Made by a program: the position numbers and the translations under genes. Under the pieces are notes generated by a model, which worked only from the letters and a program-made list of their open reading frames with translations, ran no database searches and had not been told where the DNA came from. Shown piece by piece: positions 33,338 through 41,775 of a stretch of DNA of 64,000 bases. Positions within the stretch are counted from its first letter, which is position 1. Every line of letters starts with the position of its first letter. The DNA is from JAWXBG01 sp044375415 (GTDB lineage: Bacteria > Bacteroidota > Bacteroidia > Flavobacteriales_D > Sanyastnellaceae). The DNA is taken from contig JBILMS010000001.1 in the NCBI GenBank assembly GCA_044375415.1, positions 124,001 through 188,000 of the forward strand. The letters are read 5' to 3'.

Positions 33338-33832
33338 ATGAAAAAACACATCATCAGCTTTGAATTCACCGAATACGATGGAAATCAAGATCTTCAGCCC
33401 GAGCAACTTGCACTTTTAGAAAAAGCTTTTGACGCCTGCGCCAGTGCCTATGCGCCCTACAGCCTTTTCAGGGTGGGCGCTGCCGTGGAACTCAACACAG
33501 GGGAAATTGTGCTTGGAAGCAATCAGGAAAATATAGCCTATCCCTCCGGGCTATGCGCTGAAAGAGTAGCGGTTTATGCCGCTATGTCGCAACATCCCGA
33601 TTCTACCATCCGTCGAATAGCTATTTCGACTTCCGGAGAAGGAAAAACGAGCAAAGTACCTGCCGCACCCTGTGGATCATGCCGTCAAGCCATTTTGGAA
33701 TATGAACTAAATCAAGAATATGAAATAGAATTGATACTAGGAACTCCGGGCGACAAAATCCGGGTTATTCAGGGGATCCAATACCTCTTGCCTCTACATT
33801 TTCACGAACCCGGCTTGAGAAAAGATCGTTAA
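33338..33832 (+). CDS. cdd: Cytidine deaminase
   Basis: Cdd deaminates cytidine and deoxycytidine for pyrimidine salvage. The 164-residue protein has the zinc site in full: GLCAERVAVYAA (Cys ligand and catalytic Glu) and PCGSCRQAI (two Cys ligands). AYAPYSLFRVGAAVE and SNQENIAYPSGL form the substrate pocket. It has about 20 extra N-terminal residues compared with the minimal form of about 130 residues. The gene is divergent from the VTC gene and about 100 nt upstream of pdhA. Confidence 0.96.
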   Translation: MKKHIISFEFTEYDGNQDLQPEQLALLEKAFDACASAYAPYSLFRVGAAVELNTGEIVLGSNQENIAYPSGLCAERVAVYAAMSQHPDSTIRRIAISTSGEGKTSKVPAAPCGSCRQAILEYELNQEYEIELILGTPGDKIRVIQGIQYLLPLHFHEPGLRKDR

Positions 33833-33904
33833 ACAGCAAAAAGCTGGAATTGTTCGGTTAGTGTAATTTGTACACTATGTGCGAAAAGACTAAATTTCAG
33901 GAAG

Positions 33905-33912
33905 TATATTTG
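33905..33912 (+). promoter_or_regulatory. -7 element of pdhA-pdhC
   Basis: TATATTTG lies 23 nt upstream of the pdhA ATG. The nearest TTG upstream is too far (34 nt), so only the -7 box is supported. Confidence 0.55.
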
Positions 33913-33935
33913 AGCGCAATTTTTTAGATTAAAAC

Positions 33936-34982
33936 ATGGCAACTGAATCATTACCAGGCAAAACCAAATCGAAGACGACCACGTCCACGGGCAAATCACG
34001 CTTCTCGAAAGATACCTACATAAAGTGGTACCGCGAGATGCTCTTGATGCGCAAATTCGAGGAAAAGTGCGGTCAACTCTATATCCAGCAGAAGTTTGGA
34101 GGATTTTGCCACTTATATATCGGTCAAGAAGCAATCCTATCGGGCATGATGGAAGCTATTCGTCCAACGGACCGAGTAATCACAGCGTATCGAGATCACG
34201 CACATCCCTTGGTGATGGGCACAGATCCTAAAGCCGTCATGGCCGAATTGTATGGTAGATCGACCGGTACATCGAAGGGCAAAGGCGGATCGATGCACAT
34301 GTTCGACAAAGAGCGCAATTTATTTGGCGGTCACGGAATCGTAGGTGCTCAAATACCTATGGGCGCCGGAATTGCTTTTGCCGACAAATACCGTGGTGAA
34401 GATCATGTTACACTTACTTTTTTCGGAGATGGTGCTGCCCGTCAAGGTGCTTTGTTTGAGACATTCAATATGGCGATGACATGGAAACTTCCGGTTATAT
34501 TCATTATCGAAAATAATCAGTATGCCATGGGTACATCGATTGAAAGAACATCGAATGTTACTGATCTCTCTAAACTCGGACTCTCTTTTGAAATGCCTTC
34601 TGAAACAGTAGATGGTATGCGTCCGGAGGCCGTATGCGAAGCTATCGAAAGAGCTGCAGAGCGCGGCAGAAAGGGCGAAGGCCCCACCTTGTTGGATATC
34701 AAAACATATCGTTACAAAGGACATTCCATGAGTGATCCACAGAAATATCGCACCAAAGAAGAAGTTGCGGAGTACCAAGATCAAGATCCAATTGAATATG
34801 TTCTTCGCATGATTCGTGAAAATAAATGGCTTTCAGATTCAGAAATTGAATCCATTGAATTAGAAATAAAAAATGTAGTGGAAGAGTCTGTACAATTTGC
34901 AGAAAATTCACCTTATCCTGATGCCTCCGAATTGTACAAGGATGTGTATGTTCAGGAAGATTACCCATATGTTAAAGATTAA
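33936..34982 (+). CDS. pdhA: Pyruvate dehydrogenase E1 component, alpha subunit
   Basis: E1 decarboxylates pyruvate with thiamine diphosphate and acetylates the E2 lipoyl group. The 348-residue protein contains the ThDP motif GDGAARQGALFETFNMAMTWKLPVIFIIENN, the MGTSIERTS segment, the phosphorylation-loop-like YRYKGHSMSDPQ and AYRDHAHPL. Residues 1-25 are Ser/Thr/Lys-rich. E2 follows 27 nt downstream, but no E1-beta gene is present, so beta must be encoded elsewhere, as is common in Flavobacteriia. Confidence 0.96.
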   Translation: MATESLPGKTKSKTTTSTGKSRFSKDTYIKWYREMLLMRKFEEKCGQLYIQQKFGGFCHLYIGQEAILSGMMEAIRPTDRVITAYRDHAHPLVMGTDPKAVMAELYGRSTGTSKGKGGSMHMFDKERNLFGGHGIVGAQIPMGAGIAFADKYRGEDHVTLTFFGDGAARQGALFETFNMAMTWKLPVIFIIENNQYAMGTSIERTSNVTDLSKLGLSFEMPSETVDGMRPEAVCEAIERAAERGRKGEGPTLLDIKTYRYKGHSMSDPQKYRTKEEVAEYQDQDPIEYVLRMIRENKWLSDSEIESIELEIKNVVEESVQFAENSPYPDASELYKDVYVQEDYPYVKD

Positions 34983-35009
34983 TATTTATACCCTAAGCGA
35001 AGAAATCAC

Positions 35010-36251
35010 ATGGCCGAAATAGTACGTATGCCGAAATTGAGCGACACCATGACAGAAGGTGTGGTGGCTGCTTGGCATAAAAATGTTGGAGACAAAGTAA
35101 AAAGCGGTGAGCTGCTTGCAGAGATCGAAACGGACAAGGCCACCATGGAATTTGAGTCCTATGTAGATGGCATTTTATTGCACATAGGAGTGCAGAAAGG
35201 TCAAACAGCACCTGTCGATTCTATACTTGCCATTTTCGGTAAAGAAGGAGAAGACATTAGTGCAATGTTAAAAGACACTCCTGCTCCGGCACCTGCAAAA
35301 GCTGAAGCGGCTCCCGTAGTTTCAGAAAAAGTTGCTGCACCTGCTGCTGCTCCCGTTGCACAAGCTGCTCCCGTTGCGGCACCGGTGGCACATGTTAACA
35401 CAAATACGAATGGTCGTTTTAAAGCTTCGCCTTTAGCCAAAAAAATGGCAAGCGACAAAGGAGTAGATATCACGCGTATTGCCGGCAGTGGTGAAGGCGG
35501 AAGAATTGTACGCCGAGATGTTGAGTCTGCATCGGGTGGTGGTTTCGCAGCGTCACGTGGAGTGATGAAAGAGATTTTCACGACGGAAAATGTCTCGCAA
35601 ATGCGCAAGACCATTGCACGTCGATTGGCAGAAAGTAAATTCACGGCACCGCATTTCTATCTAACGATGGAAATAGATATGTCGAATGCTATGGCTGCTC
35701 GTACTGCTATTATTGATGAAATCGGATCGAAGATTTCATTTAACGATATGGTTGTTAAAGCATGTGCTTTAGCATTGAGAAAAAATCCGAATGTAAATTC
35801 GTCATGGCTTGGTGATACGATTCGCAGAAATCAACATGTGCACATTGGAATAGCTGTGGCTGTTGATGAAGGCTTATTGGTACCTGTTGTTCGTTTTGCA
35901 GATTCAAAGTCTTTATCTGATATCAATGTTGAAGTAAAAACATTTGCAGAAAAAGCAAAAAACAAAAAACTTCAACCACAAGATTGGGAAGGAAATACGT
36001 TTACTATTTCCAATTTGGGAATGTTTGGTATAGAAGAATTCACTGCGATTATCAATCCGCCGGATGCATGTATTTTGGCAGTGGGAGCTATACGTCAGGT
36101 GCCTGTTGTAAAAGACAATAAAGTTGTTCCCGGCAACGTGATGAAAGTGACCTTGAGTTGCGACCACCGTGTGGTGGATGGCGCTACGGGTGCGGCTTTC
36201 CTGAATGATGTAAAAGCCTATCTGGAGAGCCCTGTTCTCCTCTTCGTTTAA
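35010..36251 (+). CDS. pdhC: Dihydrolipoamide acetyltransferase (E2) of pyruvate dehydrogenase
   Basis: The 413-residue protein has one lipoyl domain with the modified Lys in EIETDKATMEFES (about residue 43). An Ala/Pro-rich linker (about 90-135) and an E1/E3-binding domain (ASPLAKKMASDKGVDITRIAGSGEGGRIVRRD) follow. The catalytic domain has the active-site motif SCDHRVVDGATG (His near 388). It passes acetyl groups to CoA. The product differs from the second E2 in this window (sucB), which has DSDKATLELPA and YDHRIIDG. A strong terminator follows 25 nt after the stop codon. Confidence 0.95.
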   Translation: MAEIVRMPKLSDTMTEGVVAAWHKNVGDKVKSGELLAEIETDKATMEFESYVDGILLHIGVQKGQTAPVDSILAIFGKEGEDISAMLKDTPAPAPAKAEAAPVVSEKVAAPAAAPVAQAAPVAAPVAHVNTNTNGRFKASPLAKKMASDKGVDITRIAGSGEGGRIVRRDVESASGGGFAASRGVMKEIFTTENVSQMRKTIARRLAESKFTAPHFYLTMEIDMSNAMAARTAIIDEIGSKISFNDMVVKACALALRKNPNVNSSWLGDTIRRNQHVHIGIAVAVDEGLLVPVVRFADSKSLSDINVEVKTFAEKAKNKKLQPQDWEGNTFTISNLGMFGIEEFTAIINPPDACILAVGAIRQVPVVKDNKVVPGNVMKVTLSCDHRVVDGATGAAFLNDVKAYLESPVLLFV

Positions 36252-36276
36252 GCAAATTTTTCGATTTTCCATACTT

Positions 36277-36308
36277 GACCCCGTTCCAAAAGAGCGGGGT
36301 CTTTTCTT
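36277..36308 (+). terminator. Terminator of the pdhA-pdhC operon
   Basis: GACCCCGTTC (36277-36286) pairs with GAGCGGGGTC (36292-36301), with one G-T pair, around a 5-nt loop. TTTTCTTT follows. Confidence 0.9.
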
Positions 36309-36364
36309 TGTACCGGATTTTTTATTCCGCAAAGTTTTCAAAGAGAAATAGAAGGGCGCAAATT

Positions 36365-36380
36365 TTTAATTGCAATTAAA
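36365..36380. promoter_or_regulatory. 16-bp perfect palindrome before the GxxExxY gene
   Basis: TTTAATTGCAATTAAA is a perfect palindrome 10 nt upstream of the ATG at 36391. It may be an operator, but it is AT-rich and could be a chance occurrence. Confidence 0.35.
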
Positions 36381-36390
36381 CTCAATTATT

Positions 36391-36837
36391 ATGGAAAATG
36401 ATGATGAACTAAAAATTGAAAATGAGTTATCCAAGATAATCATTGGAATAGCGATTGACGTACATAGAACCCTGGGTCCGGGGATGTTTGAAAAGACCTA
36501 TCAAGATTTTCTTTATCACAAATTGATACTCGAAGGTTTGCACGTCGAAAAGGAAAAACAAGTAGATCTCGAGATTGAAGGCATCAAATTGGAAGGTGCA
36601 TACAGAATAGATTTGCTCGTTGAAAATAAAGTAGTTCTGGAAATTAAAAGTGTGAACGAAATTACTGATATTCATTTTGCTCAAACCCTCACCTACCTTA
36701 AAGCCGGGAACTACCAATTAGGTCTAATCTTGAATTTTGGAGCTTTAACAATGCGCAAAGGAATAAGGCGCTGCATCAATTCTAACGATTGGAGAAAATT
36801 ATATGCCAATACAATTCCTCCAATTGAAAATTGTTAG
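36391..36837 (+). CDS. GxxExxY protein (PD-(D/E)XK-like domain)
   Basis: I place the start at the ATG at 36391 (MENDDELKIENELS) rather than a TTG at 36370. The 148-residue product has the naming motif GMFEKTY, preceded by AIDVHRTLGPG. A PD-(D/E)XK nuclease-like core follows: YRIDLLVENKVVLEIKSVNEI (Asp, Glu-x-Lys), then QTLTYLKAGNYQLGLILNFG. The family is widespread in Bacteroidota and often carries intein- or repeat-associated copies; its role is not established. It stands alone between the pdh terminator and recG, and could be mobile. Confidence 0.88.
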   Translation: MENDDELKIENELSKIIIGIAIDVHRTLGPGMFEKTYQDFLYHKLILEGLHVEKEKQVDLEIEGIKLEGAYRIDLLVENKVVLEIKSVNEITDIHFAQTLTYLKAGNYQLGLILNFGALTMRKGIRRCINSNDWRKLYANTIPPIENC

Positions 36838-36972
36838 TTCTTTCAACCCCAATTATCTTTACTTCGCGGACTCAAAGAATTGTCGCATTATCATTACGTT
36901 CAATGATCTTAACCGTTTTCCAAAAAATAACTTCCCTTTCTTCATTAATCTTTTGAGATCTCTGCGGTAAAA

Positions 36973-39111
36973 ATGAGAAACGACGTCTTACATAACCCAA
37001 TAGAATATCTAAAAGGTTGCGGGCCCATGCGGGCGGAGGCATTGCGTGGAGAAGTGGGCGTTGTTATTTGGCAGGATTTGTTGAATTACTTCCCCTTTCG
37101 GTATGTCGATAAATCGCAAGTCCTCAAGATTTCCGAGATACAAAGTGATCAAGTTGCGGTACAATTACACGGTCAACTCGTAGTACTCGAAGAATCGGGT
37201 GTTGGAAAAGCAAAGCGATTACGTGGAGTACTGCGCGATTCTACCGGTGATATTGACTTGATTTGGTTCAAAGGTCAAACATGGTTGAAAAAATCACTCA
37301 AGATTGGTTCCTCATATGTTGTTTATGGTAAACCAACTGTCTTCAAAGGCAAATACAACATCGCTCACCCTGAAATGGAACTCGAAGAAGAAGCGAGAGT
37401 AAGCATCGGATCACCTTTAAAACCGGTGTACAGTGCGACCGAAAAAATGAATCGGATAGGCCTTAACAGCAACGGAATTGCAAAACTTACTCTAACGCTC
37501 ATTGAAGACATTAAAGATTCGATACCTGAAAATCTACCCTCCTATTTGATCAGTTCGTATAAATTGATGTCGCGAGCAGAAGCATACTATCAGATTCATG
37601 CTCCTGCATCCCATGAAAAACTAGAAGCTGCAAGACGGCGACTCAAATTTGAAGAGTTACTTTTTTTACAACTTCAACTTGTACGTCAAAAATTAGCCGG
37701 AACGAAATATGAAAAAGGAGTAACCTTCCGTACCGTTGGAGAATATTTTAATGGCTTCTATTCAGGTTTTTTACCCTTTGAATTAACAGGAGCCCAGAAG
37801 AGGGTGCTCAAAGAAATTCGAGGGGATGTAGCTCGCGGGCAACACATGAATCGTCTTATTCAAGGTGATGTGGGAAGTGGAAAAACCATCGTCGCTGTAT
37901 TGGCTGCCCTGATCGCGATCGACAATGATTTTCAAGTTTGTTTGATGGCACCTACTGAAATTTTAGCACAACAACATTTTAACACCATCCATGAATTGTT
38001 GAATGGCTTTAATGAAGTAATCTCCAAAAACGGCAATAGACCACCTCTTCGTGTGGCTTTGCTCACAGGCAGTGTTTCTAATCGCGATCGAAAGCCCATT
38101 CACGAAGGACTTCAAAACGGAACCATTCAATTTATTATAGGTACCCATGCACTCATCGAACCGGCCGTTCAGTTTTTGAATTTAGGCTTGGTTATTATCG
38201 ATGAACAACATCGTTTCGGGGTAGCTCAACGAGCGAAACTTTGGAAAAAAGCAGAATTGCCTCCTCATGTTTTAGTGATGACAGCCACACCGATTCCAAG
38301 GACTCTTGCAATGACATTGTACGGAGATCTTGATACAAGCGTGATTGATGAATTGCCACCGGGAAGAAAAAGTATTGAAACCAATCATTATTTTGATTCT
38401 GCGAGAAATAAAATATTCAAGTTCATAGAAGATCAAATTGCTCTTGGCCGTCAGATTTATATTGTATATCCACTGATCGAAGAAAGCGAAAAAATGGATT
38501 ATAAAGATCTGATGGATGGATACGAAAGCATCTCTCGTCGATTTCCATTGCCTCAATATAAAATTGGAATTGTTCACGGTCGGATGAAACCCGAAGACAA
38601 AAATTATGAGATGGCACAATTTTCTGCGGGTCTTACACAAATTTTAGTGGCCACAACGGTAATTGAAGTGGGGGTAAACGTACCCAATGCCACTGTGATG
38701 ATCATAGAAAGTGCTGAGCGATTTGGCCTCTCACAATTGCATCAACTGCGCGGACGAGTTGGTCGGGGAGACGCACGTAGCTATTGTGTTCTCATGACGG
38801 GTAATAAACTCTCACGGGATTCTAAACTTCGCATGGAGACTATGTGCAGAACCCAAGATGGATTTGAAATAGCCGAAGTTGATTTGCAGTTGCGAGGTCC
38901 GGGGGATATCATGGGTACGCAGCAAAGTGGCTTACCGGACTTGCGAATTGCTGATTTAGTAAAGGACCAACAAATATTAGTCGCGGCGCGGAATACAGCT
39001 CTTGAGATAACAGATGAAGATCCTGATCTGACTATGTCCAAAAATGCACCACTCAAAGAATACATGGAGTGGACTAGACAGCGAAAGTCAGATTGGTCTA
39101 TTATTAGTTAA
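36973..39111 (+). CDS. recG: ATP-dependent DNA helicase RecG
   Basis: RecG remodels stalled replication forks and branched DNA. The 712-residue protein has an N-terminal wedge/OB domain (about 1-170, with YLKGCGPMRAEAL and FPFRYVDKS). The helicase motifs are I (GDVGSGKT), Ia (LMAPTEILAQQHF), II (IIDEQHRFG), III (MTATPIPRTLAM), V (ATTVIEVGVNVPNA) and VI (QLRGRVGRG), and the C-terminal TRG region includes LRGPGDIMGTQQSG. Length and motifs are normal. The last 8 nt overlap the end of the convergent anchored beta-propeller gene. Confidence 0.97.
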   Translation: MRNDVLHNPIEYLKGCGPMRAEALRGEVGVVIWQDLLNYFPFRYVDKSQVLKISEIQSDQVAVQLHGQLVVLEESGVGKAKRLRGVLRDSTGDIDLIWFKGQTWLKKSLKIGSSYVVYGKPTVFKGKYNIAHPEMELEEEARVSIGSPLKPVYSATEKMNRIGLNSNGIAKLTLTLIEDIKDSIPENLPSYLISSYKLMSRAEAYYQIHAPASHEKLEAARRRLKFEELLFLQLQLVRQKLAGTKYEKGVTFRTVGEYFNGFYSGFLPFELTGAQKRVLKEIRGDVARGQHMNRLIQGDVGSGKTIVAVLAALIAIDNDFQVCLMAPTEILAQQHFNTIHELLNGFNEVISKNGNRPPLRVALLTGSVSNRDRKPIHEGLQNGTIQFIIGTHALIEPAVQFLNLGLVIIDEQHRFGVAQRAKLWKKAELPPHVLVMTATPIPRTLAMTLYGDLDTSVIDELPPGRKSIETNHYFDSARNKIFKFIEDQIALGRQIYIVYPLIEESEKMDYKDLMDGYESISRRFPLPQYKIGIVHGRMKPEDKNYEMAQFSAGLTQILVATTVIEVGVNVPNATVMIIESAERFGLSQLHQLRGRVGRGDARSYCVLMTGNKLSRDSKLRMETMCRTQDGFEIAEVDLQLRGPGDIMGTQQSGLPDLRIADLVKDQQILVAARNTALEITDEDPDLTMSKNAPLKEYMEWTRQRKSDWSIIS

Positions 39112-41707
39112 TAGCACCCACCGATTCATCCAAGATTGCGCCTATTTTGATTTCCGACCCTTTGATCAAAACGACTTCGCTTTTCGCATCTCCATCCATA
39201 TCGGACAATAAAATTTTTGTTGCCGACTCTGCAGCAACTTCTCGCAAAAGTCCTCCCGGAATCGAAATTGCATAGGACTTTCCATCGCTTAAGGGTGCAG
39301 ATAATACTTTGCGGGAACTAACCGTTCCCGTTCCTATCAAACCTTCGGGTCGCTCCATAAGCTGAATTTTTTCCATGAGTTTATTCGAAAAATCATAGAT
39401 GAAAATATCGTTGCCGGAAGAGAATACAAAATCTTCTTTGCCATCTCCATTGATATCCTCAATCAACGGTTTCACATTGGCAGGCACATCATTTTCTACT
39501 CCTCCATCTTGTTGGTTGAATTTGATTCGGACCAAAGAACCTGCAGAAGAATAATAAGTGATGGCAGACTCCTCTATGGAATTGGAAGCGATGCATACAG
39601 CGCTTTTTCCATCATATCCGGTCAAGACAGATTTCGGTTCATATTTCATCATGCCATTTCTGCGAAGACATTGGATCCTATTATCAGATAAAACGGAAAT
39701 AAGCCAATCATCGACGCCCACACGTATGTGATGAATAGATGTAACAGCTTTACCCGATTTTTGATGCATCCATCCCGTGGCGGTTTTTCCTTCTACCGTG
39801 TAATTGAAAACAGTTCCATCTTCCAGTCCGCCAACGATCCGATAATTTTTGGAGCGGTCGTAATCAAATACGTACAAATCAGATTTCAGCGGGGAGGTAT
39901 ATTTAATCGGGAATCCGGACATATCGTTGCCGTTGCGATCAATTAAATACAATTGACTGCCGGTGGAAAATATGAGTTGCAATTTTGCATTTTTCAAGGC
40001 ATCCACTTGCTTCACTTCTCCTTTTATTTTGCCATCCAAATTTTTTGTCCAAAGAACTTTTCCGTCTTGATCGATAAGGTAAATGGTGTTGGCTTGATCT
40101 TGTGCTAAAATTTCTAATTCACCGGAATTATGATTTTTAACGAACCAAGGACCATTGTCGGCAATCGGCGATGAAAGCTCTACCTTACCAACTCCGGCTA
40201 AGGGAGAAGAACTCGACGCACCGACCATAACCTCTGCTTTTCCCATAAGTATATTAACTCCGTATAGGCCCTGTTTTAGTTTGGAAAGTGATGCACGTAT
40301 CGGGCTAGCATTTCCAAAACAATTCATAAAATGCTCGGGTAAAGAAGAAATGGAATACGCTTGTTGAACAATAAACCACCCAGTGTTTTGGCCTGATAAA
40401 GGCTGTCCATCGGGAGGTACATGTTCGAAAGTTGATCTTGCGTGATATTGATTGATCAAAGCTTTTAAAGATTCCGGGGCTGAAGAGAAACAAACATAAT
40501 GACCAAGAAGAGCGCCGTAGGAGGCGGTGTTCATATATCCCAAAAAAGAATTACGATCAAAAACCTGAGGCATTTTTATAGAAAAAAGCAGAGAACCCAT
40601 GTATCGTGAAGTGTCCGCGCCCAGTAGTGGTTGAAGTTTGGTCATCGGGTTTTCCCCTTCTTTCACTGCAACAAATGAAATCGTATGTGATCTGTCAGTA
40701 TCTTCAAAAATAAAATTGCCCCACTCACCACCACGCCACGAAAGAACCACTTCGTTTAGATCACATGCACATGAATCACCTAGATCTTTCCATGCTTGTC
40801 CCCAAAACAGAGAAGCCGTGGTGCCTTCATTGGCCGAACTCATCAAGTCCCATCCTTCTTCAAAAGAAGAGTATATTTTGCATTCCACAACAGATGCATT
40901 CGAAGGAATAATGGATTGAGCTCCGAGAGTATTTCCGGCTGATACATACCGCAATGCCGATGCACTCGAATCACCTTGATGAGCAAATCCTGAGAGTTGA
41001 AATCTTCCTTCGATGTTAATCAAATCTGTATGCCACCAATCTTCTTTATCTCGAAAGAAAAAGTGAATAGGAACATCTTTCGCCATCGTTTGAACGAGCT
41101 TTTGTTGCATCCGATTAAAATCCGCTGACTTACTTTCCATTGAACTGAGAATAGTCTCTTCAATTCCCGACATGGAAGTAGACCACAACAAGCAATGATT
41201 GAACAAGGCACTAAAGCTATTCGATGAGCTATTCTCATAAATAGCAACATCCTGATAACTCTTGACGGACTGAGGATTAAATTGTAAACTGCCTATGAGT
41301 GCAGAGAAATCTGATTCAGCACTTTTTCCGAGAGGTAAAATCAAATTCCATGAATTGTTTACAGACGAAGAAGTCGTGTAACAAATCACAGGATTAGCCG
41401 CGAGGAGAGAAGACCATTTTTCATCGGATTTTCTTTTTGCGGCCAGTTCGGAAATGATGGTGTATGCCCCGGTAATTGCATACGGAAAAGAAGATGCCGT
41501 AGAATCGGAGGCGTAATTCGACATCCATACAATGGCTTCATCCGTTTTATCGAAGGTTGAGACCTCTACAACTATTGCTGCATTTGATGAAACCAACGAC
41601 CATGGATCTAATTTGTCGCCACTCATGTCGCGTAAGTCGAAATACACAAAAACAATTGTGGCCAGTGCCGCGAGCACTATAAGTATGGTAAGAGACTTTT
41701 TCAACAT
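39104..41707 (-). CDS. Large membrane-anchored protein with PQQ/FG-GAP-like C-terminal repeats
   Basis: I place the start at 41707 (MLKKSLTILIVLAAL), which gives a single N-terminal membrane helix; a longer frame adds 15 unlikely residues. The roughly 867-residue protein then has an alpha/beta region of about 480 residues. A C-terminal half of beta-propeller-like repeats follows (LEILAQDQANTIYLIDQDGKVLWTK, LQLIFSTGSQLYLIDRNG, DINGDGKEDFVFSSGN, DMDGDAKSEVVLIKG). The Asp-rich DxNxDGxxD loops resemble calcium-binding FG-GAP units. I do not recognise the N-terminal half. It may act as a periplasmic scaffold. A -7-like box sits just upstream. Confidence 0.75.
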   Translation of the reverse strand: MLKKSLTILIVLAALATIVFVYFDLRDMSGDKLDPWSLVSSNAAIVVEVSTFDKTDEAIVWMSNYASDSTASSFPYAITGAYTIISELAAKRKSDEKWSSLLAANPVICYTTSSSVNNSWNLILPLGKSAESDFSALIGSLQFNPQSVKSYQDVAIYENSSSNSFSALFNHCLLWSTSMSGIEETILSSMESKSADFNRMQQKLVQTMAKDVPIHFFFRDKEDWWHTDLINIEGRFQLSGFAHQGDSSASALRYVSAGNTLGAQSIIPSNASVVECKIYSSFEEGWDLMSSANEGTTASLFWGQAWKDLGDSCACDLNEVVLSWRGGEWGNFIFEDTDRSHTISFVAVKEGENPMTKLQPLLGADTSRYMGSLLFSIKMPQVFDRNSFLGYMNTASYGALLGHYVCFSSAPESLKALINQYHARSTFEHVPPDGQPLSGQNTGWFIVQQAYSISSLPEHFMNCFGNASPIRASLSKLKQGLYGVNILMGKAEVMVGASSSSPLAGVGKVELSSPIADNGPWFVKNHNSGELEILAQDQANTIYLIDQDGKVLWTKNLDGKIKGEVKQVDALKNAKLQLIFSTGSQLYLIDRNGNDMSGFPIKYTSPLKSDLYVFDYDRSKNYRIVGGLEDGTVFNYTVEGKTATGWMHQKSGKAVTSIHHIRVGVDDWLISVLSDNRIQCLRRNGMMKYEPKSVLTGYDGKSAVCIASNSIEESAITYYSSAGSLVRIKFNQQDGGVENDVPANVKPLIEDINGDGKEDFVFSSGNDIFIYDFSNKLMEKIQLMERPEGLIGTGTVSSRKVLSAPLSDGKSYAISIPGGLLREVAAESATKILLSDMDGDAKSEVVLIKGSEIKIGAILDESVGAIN

Positions 41708-41714
41708 CGTAAGG

Positions 41715-41722
41715 CGAAAGTA
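41715..41722 (-). promoter_or_regulatory. Putative -7 element (TAnnTTCG variant) of the beta-propeller gene
   Basis: On the minus strand this reads TACTTTCG followed by CC, 7 nt upstream of the ATG at 41707. It shares the C at position 7 with other variant boxes in this window. Confidence 0.35.
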
Positions 41723-41775
41723 TTTGATACAGATCGCTGTGCCGATGCACATATGACTTATGTTTAAACACTGAT

